Assembly (NCBI RefSeq): GCF_030813635.1
Contig: NZ_JAUSUM010000002.1
Location: 558,001-622,000 of the forward strand
Length of the DNA stretch: 64,000 nucleotides
Source: Salibacterium salarium
GTDB lineage: Bacteria > Bacillota > Bacilli > Bacillales > Marinococcaceae
Direction of reading: 5' to 3'
A program made the translations under genes and the position numbers. This document shows, piece after piece, positions 44,726 through 53,695 of this stretch; position 1 is the stretch's first letter, and every line of letters starts with the position of its first letter. The notes below the pieces were generated by a model that ran no database searches, was not told the origin of the DNA, and saw only the letters and a list, made by a program, of their open reading frames with translations.

Positions 44726-46171
44726 CTATTCATCTAATATTTTAAAAGCTATGATTCGCTCTTCTGACATTTCCTTTATAGTATACTCTACTCCCTCACG
44801 ACCGAGACCGGATCCTTTTATTCCTCCAAAAGGCATCGCGTCAATACGAAAATCACTACTGTCATTTATCATTACCCCACCAACACGAAGCTTTTTAGAA
44901 GCTTTCAATGCAGCGTTAACATTTGCTGTAAATATTCCTGCTTGTAATCCATAATTTACGTCGTTGGAACGTTTAATGGCTTCATTAAGATTTTTCACTT
45001 TGAATAAAAGCACAACTGGGCCAAAAATTTCTTCCTTAACAAGTGTTGCACTTTCCGGTACATTTTCAAGGACTGTGGGGTCATAATGAGCTCCTTTTCT
45101 AGTACCGCCGCTTAGAATCAAAGCACCAGCTTCTGTTGCCTCTTTCACCCATTGTTCAATACGCTCTGCTTCCTTTTCATTAATAACCGGACCCATCTCG
45201 GTTGATTCAGACAATTTATTTCCGGTTTTAACTTCTTTAACTTCCTTTAAAAATAACTCTTTAAAGGATTCGTACACATCTTCTTCTACATAAATTCTTT
45301 GTACCGAAAGACAATTTTGTCCTGCCGCTGCAAATGCTCCTGACGTTGTAGATACAGCCGCTTCGTATAAGTCCGCATCGTTTAAAACAATGGCTGGTGA
45401 ATTTGATCCAAGTTCCATAGACAATTTTTTTAATCCAGCTTTTTTTGCTATTTTTTCGCCTGTTTCCATCCCACCAGTAAAGCTAATCATATTGACCTCT
45501 TTACTTTCAATAAGAACATCACCTATATCTCGAGCACGGCCGGTAATGACGCTTAAAATCTTATGAGGTAAACCGGCATACATAAACGCTTCTGCCATTT
45601 TCAAAGCACTCAAAGGTGTTTCTGTCGCAGGTTTAATGATAACTGCATTTCCTGCAGCAATGCCGGGACCAATTTTGTGAGCAATTAAATTAAGAGGGTC
45701 ATTAAAAGGAGTAATAGCAGCTATAACACCTACAGGAAAACGGAAATAATACCCCATTCGATTCGTATTTCCAGGCATTTGGTCAAAGTTTATTGATTCT
45801 CCAGTTAAACGCCGTGCTTCTTCTGCGCTAATTCTTATTGTTTCAGCAGCTCTTTTCGTTTCACTACGAGCTTCATTTATTGTTTTACTACCTTCTAAAG
45901 CGATCGTTCTTGCAAAATCTTCTAAATTATCTTCAATATAAGTTGCGGCTTTATTTAAAATGTCCATACGCTCACGTATTGAGAGATTTTCTGCTATTTC
46001 CTTACCTTCTTGGGCAAGTGTTATGGCATCAATCATATCTTCTGCTTTGCCTGCTGGGATTGAACCGATAATCTCATTATTCTCAGGATTGTACACATTA
46101 ATTTGTTCCGTTCTTTCGATCCATTCTCCCGCTAAAAGCATTCTTCCTCCCATCATTTCTGTTGCCATCAT
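44726..46171 (-). CDS. NAD(P)-dependent aldehyde dehydrogenase, probable aspartate-semialdehyde dehydrogenase (DoeC role)
   Basis: The 481-aa product is a standard ALDH: TPFNDPLNLIAHKIGPGIAAGNAVIIKPATETP (about 154-186), FTGGMETGEKIAKKAG, general-base Glu253 in MELGSNSP, catalytic Cys287 in GQNCLSVQR, and the EEIFGPVVLLF and PFGGIKGSGLGREG ends. In ectoine catabolism DoeC is an ALDH oxidising aspartate 4-semialdehyde to aspartate, and this is the obvious candidate. Specificity is inferred from context; it also resembles lactaldehyde/succinate-semialdehyde types. ATG 46171 is preferred (AAAGG 8 nt upstream) to GTG 46180. It follows the homoserine dehydrogenase-like gene by 26 nt. Confidence 0.85.
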   Translation of the reverse strand: MMATEMMGGRMLLAGEWIERTEQINVYNPENNEIIGSIPAGKAEDMIDAITLAQEGKEIAENLSIRERMDILNKAATYIEDNLEDFARTIALEGSKTINEARSETKRAAETIRISAEEARRLTGESINFDQMPGNTNRMGYYFRFPVGVIAAITPFNDPLNLIAHKIGPGIAAGNAVIIKPATETPLSALKMAEAFMYAGLPHKILSVITGRARDIGDVLIESKEVNMISFTGGMETGEKIAKKAGLKKLSMELGSNSPAIVLNDADLYEAAVSTTSGAFAAAGQNCLSVQRIYVEEDVYESFKELFLKEVKEVKTGNKLSESTEMGPVINEKEAERIEQWVKEATEAGALILSGGTRKGAHYDPTVLENVPESATLVKEEIFGPVVLLFKVKNLNEAIKRSNDVNYGLQAGIFTANVNAALKASKKLRVGGVMINDSSDFRIDAMPFGGIKGSGLGREGVEYTIKEMSEERIIAFKILDE

Positions 46172-46197
46172 ATCCGCCACCTTTCTATCGAAGATTT

Positions 46198-47238
46198 TTA
46201 CAAATTATTACGCTCAAGGTTAATTAAATCAATCAATAAAGCAAATCCTGTTTCAGGGATACCTGCACCAGCTCCAATAAGCGTTACGGGCCCCGAGAGA
46301 TCACACTCATACGTAATAGCATTTAGTGCACCTGATATTCCAGACAAAGGATCTTCTTCTGGAAGCATTTCAGGTGATACAGTAGCGTTTATCTGACCAT
46401 TCTCATTTTTCACTTTACCTATTAACTTCCACTTTTTATTTTCCTGTTCAGCTCGATTCATATCCTCACGGGTTAAACTAGAAATCCCTTCACAAACAAC
46501 ATCTTCTTTTTTTAAGTCTGCGTTCATGATAACGTTAGCTAGAATAACGACTTTATAAAGAACGTCATATCCTTCGATATCACTTGTAGGATCTGCTTCT
46601 GCAAAACCTTTCGCTTGTGCTTCTTTTAAAGCATCATCAAAATCCATTCCAGCTTCCATTTTTGTAAGCATATAATTGGTGGTTCCGTTAAGGATACCTC
46701 GAATTTCTTTAATGTCATTTCCGACTAACGAAGTAAGGGGCATTCTAATAGCTGGAGTACCGCTCATTACTGTTCCTTCGAATGAAAAACAAACATTATT
46801 TGCTTCTGCGATTTCGTTTAGTTCTTGGTAAGCCAATGCAATGGGGCCTTTATTTGTTAAAACGGCATTCTTCCCTGAATTGAAAGCTTTTTTACAGTGA
46901 TCAATAGCCGGCTGTCCCGTATTCACATCAGTGAAAGTAATTTCCACCATTGTGTCAGCATTAGATTTTTCTATAGTGGTTATATTATCCCAACCGCGAA
47001 CCAATCCTTTAGTTTCGGGATAGCTATCAAGTGTCCCGTCTTTTTTTAATGCCTGCAACACTTTATCAATGTCTAATCCTTCCGAATGATGCAACGAACC
47101 TTTATATAAGTCAGAAATGGAGACAATTTTAAAGTCCATACCAAATTGTTTTTGCAACCATGTACCTTTGGTTTGAATAATTTCAGCCAATCCCTGTCCG
47201 ACTCCTCCAAATCCAATAAATGCAAGTTTATGCGCCAT
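46198..47238 (-). CDS. Homoserine dehydrogenase family protein
   Basis: The 346-aa product has an N-terminal Rossmann fold (LAFIGFGGVGQGLAEII, residues 5-21) and the homoserine dehydrogenase catalytic domain: LTNKGPIALAYQEL, FEGTVMSGTPAIRMPL, IRGILNGTTNYMLTKM and GFAEADPTSDIEGYDVLYKVVILANV. There is no ACT domain, so threonine feedback is not expected, unlike long biosynthetic forms. It interconverts aspartate semialdehyde and homoserine, or acts on a related 4-oxo/4-hydroxy amino acid. It lies inside the catabolic operon, 32 nt downstream of the M20 gene, rather than with thrB/thrC. That suggests a peripheral, not biosynthetic, role. Confidence 0.87.
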   Translation of the reverse strand: MAHKLAFIGFGGVGQGLAEIIQTKGTWLQKQFGMDFKIVSISDLYKGSLHHSEGLDIDKVLQALKKDGTLDSYPETKGLVRGWDNITTIEKSNADTMVEITFTDVNTGQPAIDHCKKAFNSGKNAVLTNKGPIALAYQELNEIAEANNVCFSFEGTVMSGTPAIRMPLTSLVGNDIKEIRGILNGTTNYMLTKMEAGMDFDDALKEAQAKGFAEADPTSDIEGYDVLYKVVILANVIMNADLKKEDVVCEGISSLTREDMNRAEQENKKWKLIGKVKNENGQINATVSPEMLPEEDPLSGISGALNAITYECDLSGPVTLIGAGAGIPETGFALLIDLINLERNNL

Positions 47239-47270
47239 GATACCCCTCCTTCGCAGACTTCCTCATTGCT

Positions 47271-48467
47271 TTACTGTAAATAACGAATAGCGGAACCAAC
47301 TAGGATAGAAACTCCCACTGGCAATATATTTTCTTGTATATCAAAACCAGGCATGTGTAACCCCTTGTTACTTTTATCTGTAAAACCGGCACCTAAAAAC
47401 AACATAGCGGCTGGAACCCTATCAGCGATATACCCGAAATCTTCTCCTCCTAATCCATATGGCTCATGCTTAATATAAAAGTTTGGAAAGATTTCTTCTA
47501 TCGTTGACTCCAGTATTTGAACTGATTTTTTATCATTGTTTAAGGCCGGTTCCCCTTTTTCAACTTCCAATTTGTAAGAACCACCCATCGATTCTACGAT
47601 AGAGAAAGCTTGATGCAATTCTCTTTCTAAATGGATTCTCGTCTGCTTATCGTAACTTCTCAGCGTCCCTTGAATTTTCACTTCCTCTGGAATGACATTT
47701 GTTGAGGAACCTGCTCGTATTTCACCGATACTGATAACAGCAGGGTCCAAAGGAGAAGTTCTTCGAGAAGTTATCCCTTGAACCGCTTGTATGACAAAAG
47801 AAAGCATCCACACAGGATCCGTTCCAAGGTGTGGATAAGCACCGTGCCCGCCTGTGCCTTTTATAACTGCTTGAAATGTGTCTACATTTGCCATACTTGG
47901 ACCCTCATGTAATCTTATATGGCCCGGTGTAAACTCTGGATCCATGTGTAGCGCAAATGCAACCGATACATCATCCAGCAACCCGTGATTAATAAAGTAT
48001 GGCGCACCTGAACTGCCCGTGTCGTCCGTCGCTTCTTCAGCTGGTTGAAATATAAATTTTATTGTTCCCGAAAACGTACTCTCCCTTTCAGACAATACAT
48101 GAGCTGCTCCCAATAAAATAGTAGTATGAGCATCATGACCGCAGGCATGCATTACTCCCTTGTGTTCAGATTGATACACAGCTTCCGTTTCTTCTGTAAT
48201 AGGAAGGGCATCCATATCAGCACGCAAAGCGACCACAGGCCCCTCCCCTTTTTTTAAGATTCCAACCACGCCTGTTTCAAGACCCGTTTCTTCTTTTCCA
48301 ACTAGAACATTTATTTCCGGTATATTACGAAGTTGTTTTGCTACAAAAGAAGCTGTGTTATTTTCATTGAAGCTTAATTCCGGATAACGATGGAGATAAC
48401 GACGCCATTCTGATAACTGTGAGAATATAGATTCGGCCTTTTTAAATATGGCGTGTTCAGAATGCAT
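47271..48467 (-). CDS. M20-family amidohydrolase, candidate N-acetyl-diaminobutyrate deacetylase
   Basis: The 398-aa product is an M20D amidohydrolase. Metal ligands are visible: MHACGHDAHT (Cys109, His111), FQPAEEATDD (Glu144-Glu145), ALHMDPEF (His174) and the C-terminal GLHMPGFD. The lid domain holds GTGGHGAYPHLGTDPVWM. Relatives hydrolyse N-acyl amino acids, indole-acetyl amino acids or N-acetyl-diaminopimelate. Ectoine opening yields N-acetyl-2,4-diaminobutyrate, normally deacetylated by DoeB, an AstE/AspA-type enzyme not present here. This protein could take that step; this is inference from context. It starts 21 nt after the PLP-enzyme stop. Confidence 0.85.
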   Translation of the reverse strand: MHSEHAIFKKAESIFSQLSEWRRYLHRYPELSFNENNTASFVAKQLRNIPEINVLVGKEETGLETGVVGILKKGEGPVVALRADMDALPITEETEAVYQSEHKGVMHACGHDAHTTILLGAAHVLSERESTFSGTIKFIFQPAEEATDDTGSSGAPYFINHGLLDDVSVAFALHMDPEFTPGHIRLHEGPSMANVDTFQAVIKGTGGHGAYPHLGTDPVWMLSFVIQAVQGITSRRTSPLDPAVISIGEIRAGSSTNVIPEEVKIQGTLRSYDKQTRIHLERELHQAFSIVESMGGSYKLEVEKGEPALNNDKKSVQILESTIEEIFPNFYIKHEPYGLGGEDFGYIADRVPAAMLFLGAGFTDKSNKGLHMPGFDIQENILPVGVSILVGSAIRYLQ

Positions 48468-48488
48468 TACAAAGCCTCCTTTGTTTCG

Positions 48489-49700
48489 TTACGTGTTCGT
48501 ATTGGTCTCCGGTAGATTAGAGAGAGCCTGATTGAGATCATTGATTAAATCATCTGCATCCTCAATACCTACAGAATAGCGGACTAAACTTTCTGGTATG
48601 CCTAAAGCAGCTCTTTCTTCCGGCGTATTTTCTACGTGACTAGTTGTTCTTGCTGGCCCTACGGTTGTCTCTACAGCACCTAAGTTTGCTGCCCGATTTG
48701 CAAATTCTAGTTTAGGGAGAAAGTCACGAACAGCTTCTAATCCACCCTTCATCGAAAAACTTAGCATTCCGCCAAATTGTCTCATTTGCCTTTGGGCAAT
48801 ATCGTGTCCAGGGTGATTTTTTAATCCAGGATAGAACACTTTGTCAACTTGTTCATGGGATTCTAAAAATTCAGCTATTTTCAATGCAGATTCACACGAT
48901 TGTTTTAACCGAAGATGAAGTGTTTTCATACCCCGTAACAATAGATATGCAGCCATTGGATCCATAGTTGCACCATTGATTTCTCTGTAATGAAAAATCT
49001 TTTCTACGAGATCTTTATTGCCACACACGGCTCCCCCTAGTGCATCAGCATGCCCTCCAAGAAACTTTGTGGCACTGTGAATGACAAGATCGACCCCATA
49101 TTCAAGTGGGTTTTGATTAATAGGAGTTGCAAACGTATTGTCAACAAAAACTAGTGCTCCTACTTCTTTAGCAACCTTCACCATGCGCTCGATATCGGTG
49201 ATTTTTACAGTAGGATTCGTTGGCGTCTCCAAATAAAGTATGTTACATCCTTTTCTTACTTCCTTCTCAATTTCTTCATGATTACCGGTTTCACAAAGAG
49301 TAACGTTAATATTTAGCTGAGGCAAAAATTCACTGAATATTTTATTTGTACCGCCATACGTATCATTCATAGACACAATCCGATCCCCTGGTCGTAAGAA
49401 TGTAGATAGTGAGTTACTGATAGCAGCCATTCCCGTTGAAAAACTGGTTGCTGCTTCTGCTCCTTCAAGCTCTTTTATCTTTTGTTCAAATGATTCAACT
49501 GTCGGGTTTGTATTACGGCCATAAATGTGACCCTTTTCGTTTCCGATCGCTACTTCATACCAATAATCTAAATCATCATAGGTATAAGCTACACTGTGTA
49601 CTACAGGAACTTGTGTTGCTCCATGTGCTCTATATTCTTTCTCTCCAGCCCAAACCGCTTTCGTAGAACGCTGGATGTTACGGGCATCTTGATTCATCAT
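48489..49700 (-). CDS. Cystathionine gamma-synthase/lyase-family PLP enzyme
   Basis: The 403-aa product is a fold-type I PLP enzyme of the Cys/Met metabolism family: YGRNTNPTVESFEQKI, EGAEAATSFSTGMAAISNSL, DTYGGTNKIF, YLETPTNPTVKITDI, FVDNTFATPINQNPLEYG, the lysine region HSATKFLGGHADALGG, and the final PESLVRYSVGIEDADDLINDL. Such enzymes catalyse gamma-replacement or gamma-elimination. It begins the catabolic operon and diverges from the pucR gene, so a role in methionine biosynthesis is less likely than degradation of an intermediate. ATG 49700 has GGAG 8 nt upstream; the longer frame to 49835 reads into the promoter region. Confidence 0.88.
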   Translation of the reverse strand: MMNQDARNIQRSTKAVWAGEKEYRAHGATQVPVVHSVAYTYDDLDYWYEVAIGNEKGHIYGRNTNPTVESFEQKIKELEGAEAATSFSTGMAAISNSLSTFLRPGDRIVSMNDTYGGTNKIFSEFLPQLNINVTLCETGNHEEIEKEVRKGCNILYLETPTNPTVKITDIERMVKVAKEVGALVFVDNTFATPINQNPLEYGVDLVIHSATKFLGGHADALGGAVCGNKDLVEKIFHYREINGATMDPMAAYLLLRGMKTLHLRLKQSCESALKIAEFLESHEQVDKVFYPGLKNHPGHDIAQRQMRQFGGMLSFSMKGGLEAVRDFLPKLEFANRAANLGAVETTVGPARTTSHVENTPEERAALGIPESLVRYSVGIEDADDLINDLNQALSNLPETNTNT

Positions 49701-49863
49701 AACAAACACTCCTTTTCTCACACTTTCTTTGTAACTATTTTTATCATATGATAGATAAGGAATAAATCCATTCATCAATTTGTATGAAAGTTTATATTGC
49801 TTTTCAAACAATATGGATAAAAGGTTTTCTGACATTCATTGTTTTAGGCATGAGGAGGTTTTT
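49701..49863. promoter_or_regulatory. Divergent control region of the ectoine-like operon and pucR
   Basis: A minus-strand pair TTGAAA and TACAAA with a 17-bp spacer is a possible promoter for the catabolic operon. The rightward pucR gene has GAGGAGG just before its ATG at 49864. I did not find a strong operator palindrome. Confidence 0.35.
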
Positions 49864-51582
49864 ATGTTTACTGTTTACAACATGCTCCAACTTCCAATTA
49901 TGAAACGAGCCGTTTCTCAAACGAATTCAAGTTTTGGTATGCAAACCCCTGTCGAATGGGTCTCTATTATAGAAATGCCGGTTGAAAATTTTGTTCGAAA
50001 AAATGAAGTCGTATTAACCGCAGGTATAGGATGTGAAAACGATGAAAATAAATTGCTGTCATTCGCACAAGAAGTTATAGATGCTGAGGCTGCTGCCTTA
50101 ATTATTGCCACAGGAAGATATTTAAACGTCATTCCAGATAACGTTATTCAATTTTGCGAAACGCATGATTTTCCATTGATTGAAATCCCTTGGGAAATAC
50201 GCTTTGCCGATGTTAGTCATGCCATTTCTACCGCATTACATCAACGAGAACGCAGTTTTGTCGAACACTCCGACAAAGTTCGTAAAGAATTATTAGAAAT
50301 TATATTAAATGGCGAAGGTGTTGCACGCATCGCTTCCTATCTGGAAAAATCTCTATTCATGCCTGTTGTTATTACAGATCGGCAAGGGAATATAAAGACA
50401 AAAAAAAGCAAAAGCACTCAAGATTTGGAGGAACGGTGGAATGCACATTTGTTGCAACGCGGAGATCCCCTTTATTTTAAATTAGAAGAGTCCAGTGATA
50501 ACAACACGCTTCCAAATAACATGCACTGGCTTATTATTGATAATAAAGAAGTGCTGCAACTTACCGTTCAAAGTGCTCGAGAAATTCAAGGTTTTATATT
50601 ACTTGAGTGGCCCGAACATTTGCCGGAAGATGAAGTATTTCAAGAACATACTCTTATATTGCTTGAACATGCTGTAACGACTTCTGCCTTGTGTTTTCTC
50701 CATGATCAAGCTGCCTTAGAAACAGAAATGCGGTTAAAAGATGACTTTGTTTGGAGTCTTGCTAAAGGAAAATTTGATTCTAAAGATAACGCCTTATCCA
50801 GAGCGAAATCATTAGGATACAATTTAAATATTCCATATCTGTGTGTTGTCGCTAAACCTGAAAACTTTCACTACCTGTTTGAGAATGATAGTTCCCAAGA
50901 TATTTCTTTTGAAAATTGGCGTAAACTTATCGGAGAGATGATGGAAGAAGAAGTCAATCATACAGGTAGAACCATGTACTTGAAAACGATGTCGACTTTT
51001 CAAAAAGAAGAACTGATTATCTACGTTGAGTTACAATCTGAAAAAAGCGTCGAGACAGCCTACCCCTTTATTGAATTACTACAATATAGGATAGAACAAA
51101 AAAAACCCAACATTATTGTATCATGGGGAATTGCCAAGACATATGGAGAAGATTTCTTTCATGTCGGATTCGAGGAAGCTTATTCCGCATTAGACATAGG
51201 CAGACGACAAAAAGGGAACGGATATATTACAACTTATGCTAATACACGATTTGATCGTGCTCTTCTCGCCTTAACAGAGAATGAAGAATTAAGAAATATT
51301 ACAGAGGTTATCATCGAACCACTGCAACGATACTCGCTAGAAAGAAAAATTGACTTGGTTCATACTTTTATCATTTACAATCGTCATAAAGGAAATGTAA
51401 GCCAGACAGCTAGAGAATTAAATCTCCATCGTCAATCCTTACTATATCGGCTTCGAAAAATCGAAACCTTAACCGGTTGTAGTCTCGATGATTCCGATGA
51501 AATGTTTTTAATAGACCTGTCCATCCGTCTTCATACTATTAGTGTGAACAAAGACAAAAATACAAATCACCATACTAAGTAA
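49864..51582 (+). CDS. PucR-family transcriptional regulator of the ectoine-like cluster
   Basis: The 572-aa product starts with a PucR-type domain (MFTVYNMLQLPIMKRAVSQ...EMPVENFVRKNEVVLTAGIGCENDENKLLSFAQEVID, about 1-125). The middle is GAF-like, followed by a GGDEF-like/CdaR region (about 300-440). It ends with the HTH_30 domain HKGNVSQTARELNLHRQSLLYRLRKIETLTG (about 520-550). PucR regulators usually control adjacent nitrogen-compound catabolism genes in response to a pathway metabolite. ATG 49864 has GAGGAGG 5 nt upstream. It diverges from the operon starting with the PLP enzyme. Confidence 0.9.
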   Translation: MFTVYNMLQLPIMKRAVSQTNSSFGMQTPVEWVSIIEMPVENFVRKNEVVLTAGIGCENDENKLLSFAQEVIDAEAAALIIATGRYLNVIPDNVIQFCETHDFPLIEIPWEIRFADVSHAISTALHQRERSFVEHSDKVRKELLEIILNGEGVARIASYLEKSLFMPVVITDRQGNIKTKKSKSTQDLEERWNAHLLQRGDPLYFKLEESSDNNTLPNNMHWLIIDNKEVLQLTVQSAREIQGFILLEWPEHLPEDEVFQEHTLILLEHAVTTSALCFLHDQAALETEMRLKDDFVWSLAKGKFDSKDNALSRAKSLGYNLNIPYLCVVAKPENFHYLFENDSSQDISFENWRKLIGEMMEEEVNHTGRTMYLKTMSTFQKEELIIYVELQSEKSVETAYPFIELLQYRIEQKKPNIIVSWGIAKTYGEDFFHVGFEEAYSALDIGRRQKGNGYITTYANTRFDRALLALTENEELRNITEVIIEPLQRYSLERKIDLVHTFIIYNRHKGNVSQTARELNLHRQSLLYRLRKIETLTGCSLDDSDEMFLIDLSIRLHTISVNKDKNTNHHTK

Positions 51583-51584
51583 TA

Positions 51585-51618
51585 CCGCCTTACCAACTTC
51601 ATGGAAGGGCGGTTTTAC
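51585..51618 (+). terminator. Terminator after pucR
   Basis: ACCGCCTT and AAGGGCGGT pair with one bulged G around a 13-nt loop, followed by TTT. Confidence 0.6.
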
Positions 51619-51647
51619 TTATGAATAGTTAATGTAATAATCTCAAG

Positions 51648-52022
51648 TTATTTTAACTGATAATCGTGTTCTAGTCCTTTCAATGTCTCAAGAGACTTTT
51701 GAGAGTATTCGTCTATCTTTTCTTCTAGTTGTTGTTTAAGTTCATTGTAAGCTGAAATTAATGATTCTCTGTAATCTGGTACCTCCTCTTCATATATTTT
51801 TGCGTTGGCTGTAGGTATCCAAACTTTTTCAAACTTTGCAAGAGCCTTTCTTTCGTGGAATAACGGAACATCTACTTGTTTAGGATTGTGAAGATCTCCC
51901 TGCATTGGATGCTTTAATACGGCAACAATTTTAATAAGTGTTTTATCCTCTTTTTCTTGTAAAGGTTCTCCAATGTACACACCTGTTTTGTAAGCAGCTT
52001 TAACGAATCTATTTTCAGTCAT
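51648..52022 (-). CDS. kapB: Kinase-associated protein B (KapB)
   Basis: The 124-aa product matches KapB along its length: VKAAYKTGVYIGEPLQ, IKIVAVLKHPMQGDLHNPKQVDVPLFHERKALAKFEKVWIP, EEEVPDYRESLISAYNELKQQLEEKI. In Bacillus subtilis KapB influences signalling from kinase KinB to the sporulation phosphorelay. No lipobox is visible here. GGAGG lies 7 nt upstream of the ATG. KinB is not encoded nearby. It appears to be a single-gene unit. Confidence 0.9.
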   Translation of the reverse strand: MTENRFVKAAYKTGVYIGEPLQEKEDKTLIKIVAVLKHPMQGDLHNPKQVDVPLFHERKALAKFEKVWIPTANAKIYEEEVPDYRESLISAYNELKQQLEEKIDEYSQKSLETLKGLEHDYQLK

Positions 52023-52119
52023 TTATTATCCTCCTGTATTTTATGGTCTTTATTCATTCATGTTAACAAATTTAATACATAATATCATTTATATATTAAA
52101 TACGGTACGTGAAATTTTA

Positions 52120-52163
52120 ATAAAAAACAATAAAACTCAGCGCATTGTGTTAACGCTGAGTTT
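52120..52163 (-). terminator. Terminator after gltD
   Basis: AAACTCAGCG (52133-52142) and CGCTGAGTTT (52154-52163) form a perfect 10-bp stem. Read leftward, a long T-rich tract follows. Confidence 0.87.
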
Positions 52164-52171
52164 AAACATGT

Positions 52172-53656
52172 TTATGGTAAATTTGTCGTGCCCATTAAAT
52201 GTCTGTCACATTCTCTTGCAGCTTCACGTCCTTCATGAATTGCCCATACTACAAGACTTTGACCTCTTCTGTTGTCACCGGCCGCAAAAATGTTTTCCTT
52301 ACTTGTTTTATATACGCCATACTCTGCTTTTACATTACTATTATCATCTGTCTCTATTTCCATTTTCTCTAACAGTTCTTGTTCTGGTCCTGTAAAACCA
52401 ACTGCTAAGAAAACAAGATCTGCTTTCCAAACTCTTTCGGTACCTGGAATTTCTTTTCGTATCTTTTTTCCATCCTCATAAATCGTATCGACATCAACGG
52501 TATGCAATTCTTTCACACGACCGTTTTCGTCTCCTACGAATTTTTTCGTCATTACTTTATAGGCTCTTGGATCGTCTCCAAATACAGCCTCTGCTTCTTT
52601 ATGACCTTCTTCTTGGCCGTACACAATCGGATAAAGTGGCCATGGATTATCCTCATTTCTTTTCTCATCTTTTTCAGGATGAATGTCGAATTGAGTCAAA
52701 GAATTACAGCCGTGACGAATGGAAGTTGTGATACAATCTACTCCCGTGTCACCTCCACCAATAACGATTACATCTCTATTTTCCGCAGAAATATAGTTCC
52801 CATCATCGTGTCTTGAATCCAGCAATGATTTCGTATTAGGACGTAGAAAATCCATTGCATAATGAATTCCTTTCAGCCCTCTCCCTTCTGCCGGAACATC
52901 ACGATGAACTTGAGATCCAGTGCATAACAGAACAGAATCAAAATCATTATTTAATGACTCTACGGAATAATTTTCACCAATTTCTATATTAGTAACAAAT
53001 TCAATTCCTTCTTCTTCCATTATATCCAAACGTCTTTTGATGACATCATAAGATAGTTTTACATCTGGAATACCATACGTTAATAATCCACCAATCCTAT
53101 CATCTTTTTCAAATACCGTTACCCAGTGTCCAGCTTTATTTAGTTGTGCAGCAGCAGCCAAACCTGCTGGTCCGGATCCGATGACCGCCACTTTCTTACC
53201 GGTTCTTTTTTCTGGTGGATTTGCTACAATCCATCCTTCTTTGAAACCTTTTTCAACAATATTAAATTCAATCGATTTAATCGTTACCGAATCATCATTT
53301 AGCGCTACCGTACAGGATCCTTCACAAGGCGCTGGACACACTCTTCCGGTAAACTCAGGAAAATTGTTTGTCTTGTGTAATCTTAGTAAAGCTTCTTTCC
53401 ATTTACCTCGATAAACAAGGTCATTCCATTCAGGTATTAAATTGTAAACAGGACATCCTATCTCACCAGAACCATCCATTGTAGTACCAGCTTGACAGAA
53501 AGGAATTGCACAGTCCATGCAACGTGCACCCTGCGTTTGTAATTTCTCTTCAGGCATGACTAGTTGAAATTCCTGCCAGTTTTTCACACGTTCCATCGGT
53601 TTTATTTTCGGAGGAGCTTCACGTTCATACTCCATAAAACCCGTTGTTTTACCCAT
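52172..53656 (-). CDS. gltD: Glutamate synthase small (beta) subunit
   Basis: The 494-aa product has the N-terminal 4Fe-4S domain (CMDCAIPFCQAG, then CPVYNLIPEWNDLVY, and CPAPCEGSC). FAD- and NAD(P)H-binding Rossmann folds follow: VAVIGSGPAGLAAAAQLNKAGH, IVIGGGDTGVDCITTSIRHG, and the terminal IFAAGDNRRGQSLVVWAIHEGREAA. It passes electrons from NADPH to the large subunit for glutamate synthesis. ATG 53656 has GGAG 8 nt upstream and matches the family start (MGKTTGFMEYERE). It lies 39 nt after gltB in the same operon. Confidence 0.96.
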   Translation of the reverse strand: MGKTTGFMEYEREAPPKIKPMERVKNWQEFQLVMPEEKLQTQGARCMDCAIPFCQAGTTMDGSGEIGCPVYNLIPEWNDLVYRGKWKEALLRLHKTNNFPEFTGRVCPAPCEGSCTVALNDDSVTIKSIEFNIVEKGFKEGWIVANPPEKRTGKKVAVIGSGPAGLAAAAQLNKAGHWVTVFEKDDRIGGLLTYGIPDVKLSYDVIKRRLDIMEEEGIEFVTNIEIGENYSVESLNNDFDSVLLCTGSQVHRDVPAEGRGLKGIHYAMDFLRPNTKSLLDSRHDDGNYISAENRDVIVIGGGDTGVDCITTSIRHGCNSLTQFDIHPEKDEKRNEDNPWPLYPIVYGQEEGHKEAEAVFGDDPRAYKVMTKKFVGDENGRVKELHTVDVDTIYEDGKKIRKEIPGTERVWKADLVFLAVGFTGPEQELLEKMEIETDDNSNVKAEYGVYKTSKENIFAAGDNRRGQSLVVWAIHEGREAARECDRHLMGTTNLP

Positions 53657-53695
53657 AACATCCACTCCAAACAATATATATCTTGATGCCGTTTA

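Noticed and set aside
52060-53414. Several plus-strand open frames opposite gltD.
   Set aside because: They are antisense shadows of a clear gltD gene and overlap its terminator; none has protein-like character.
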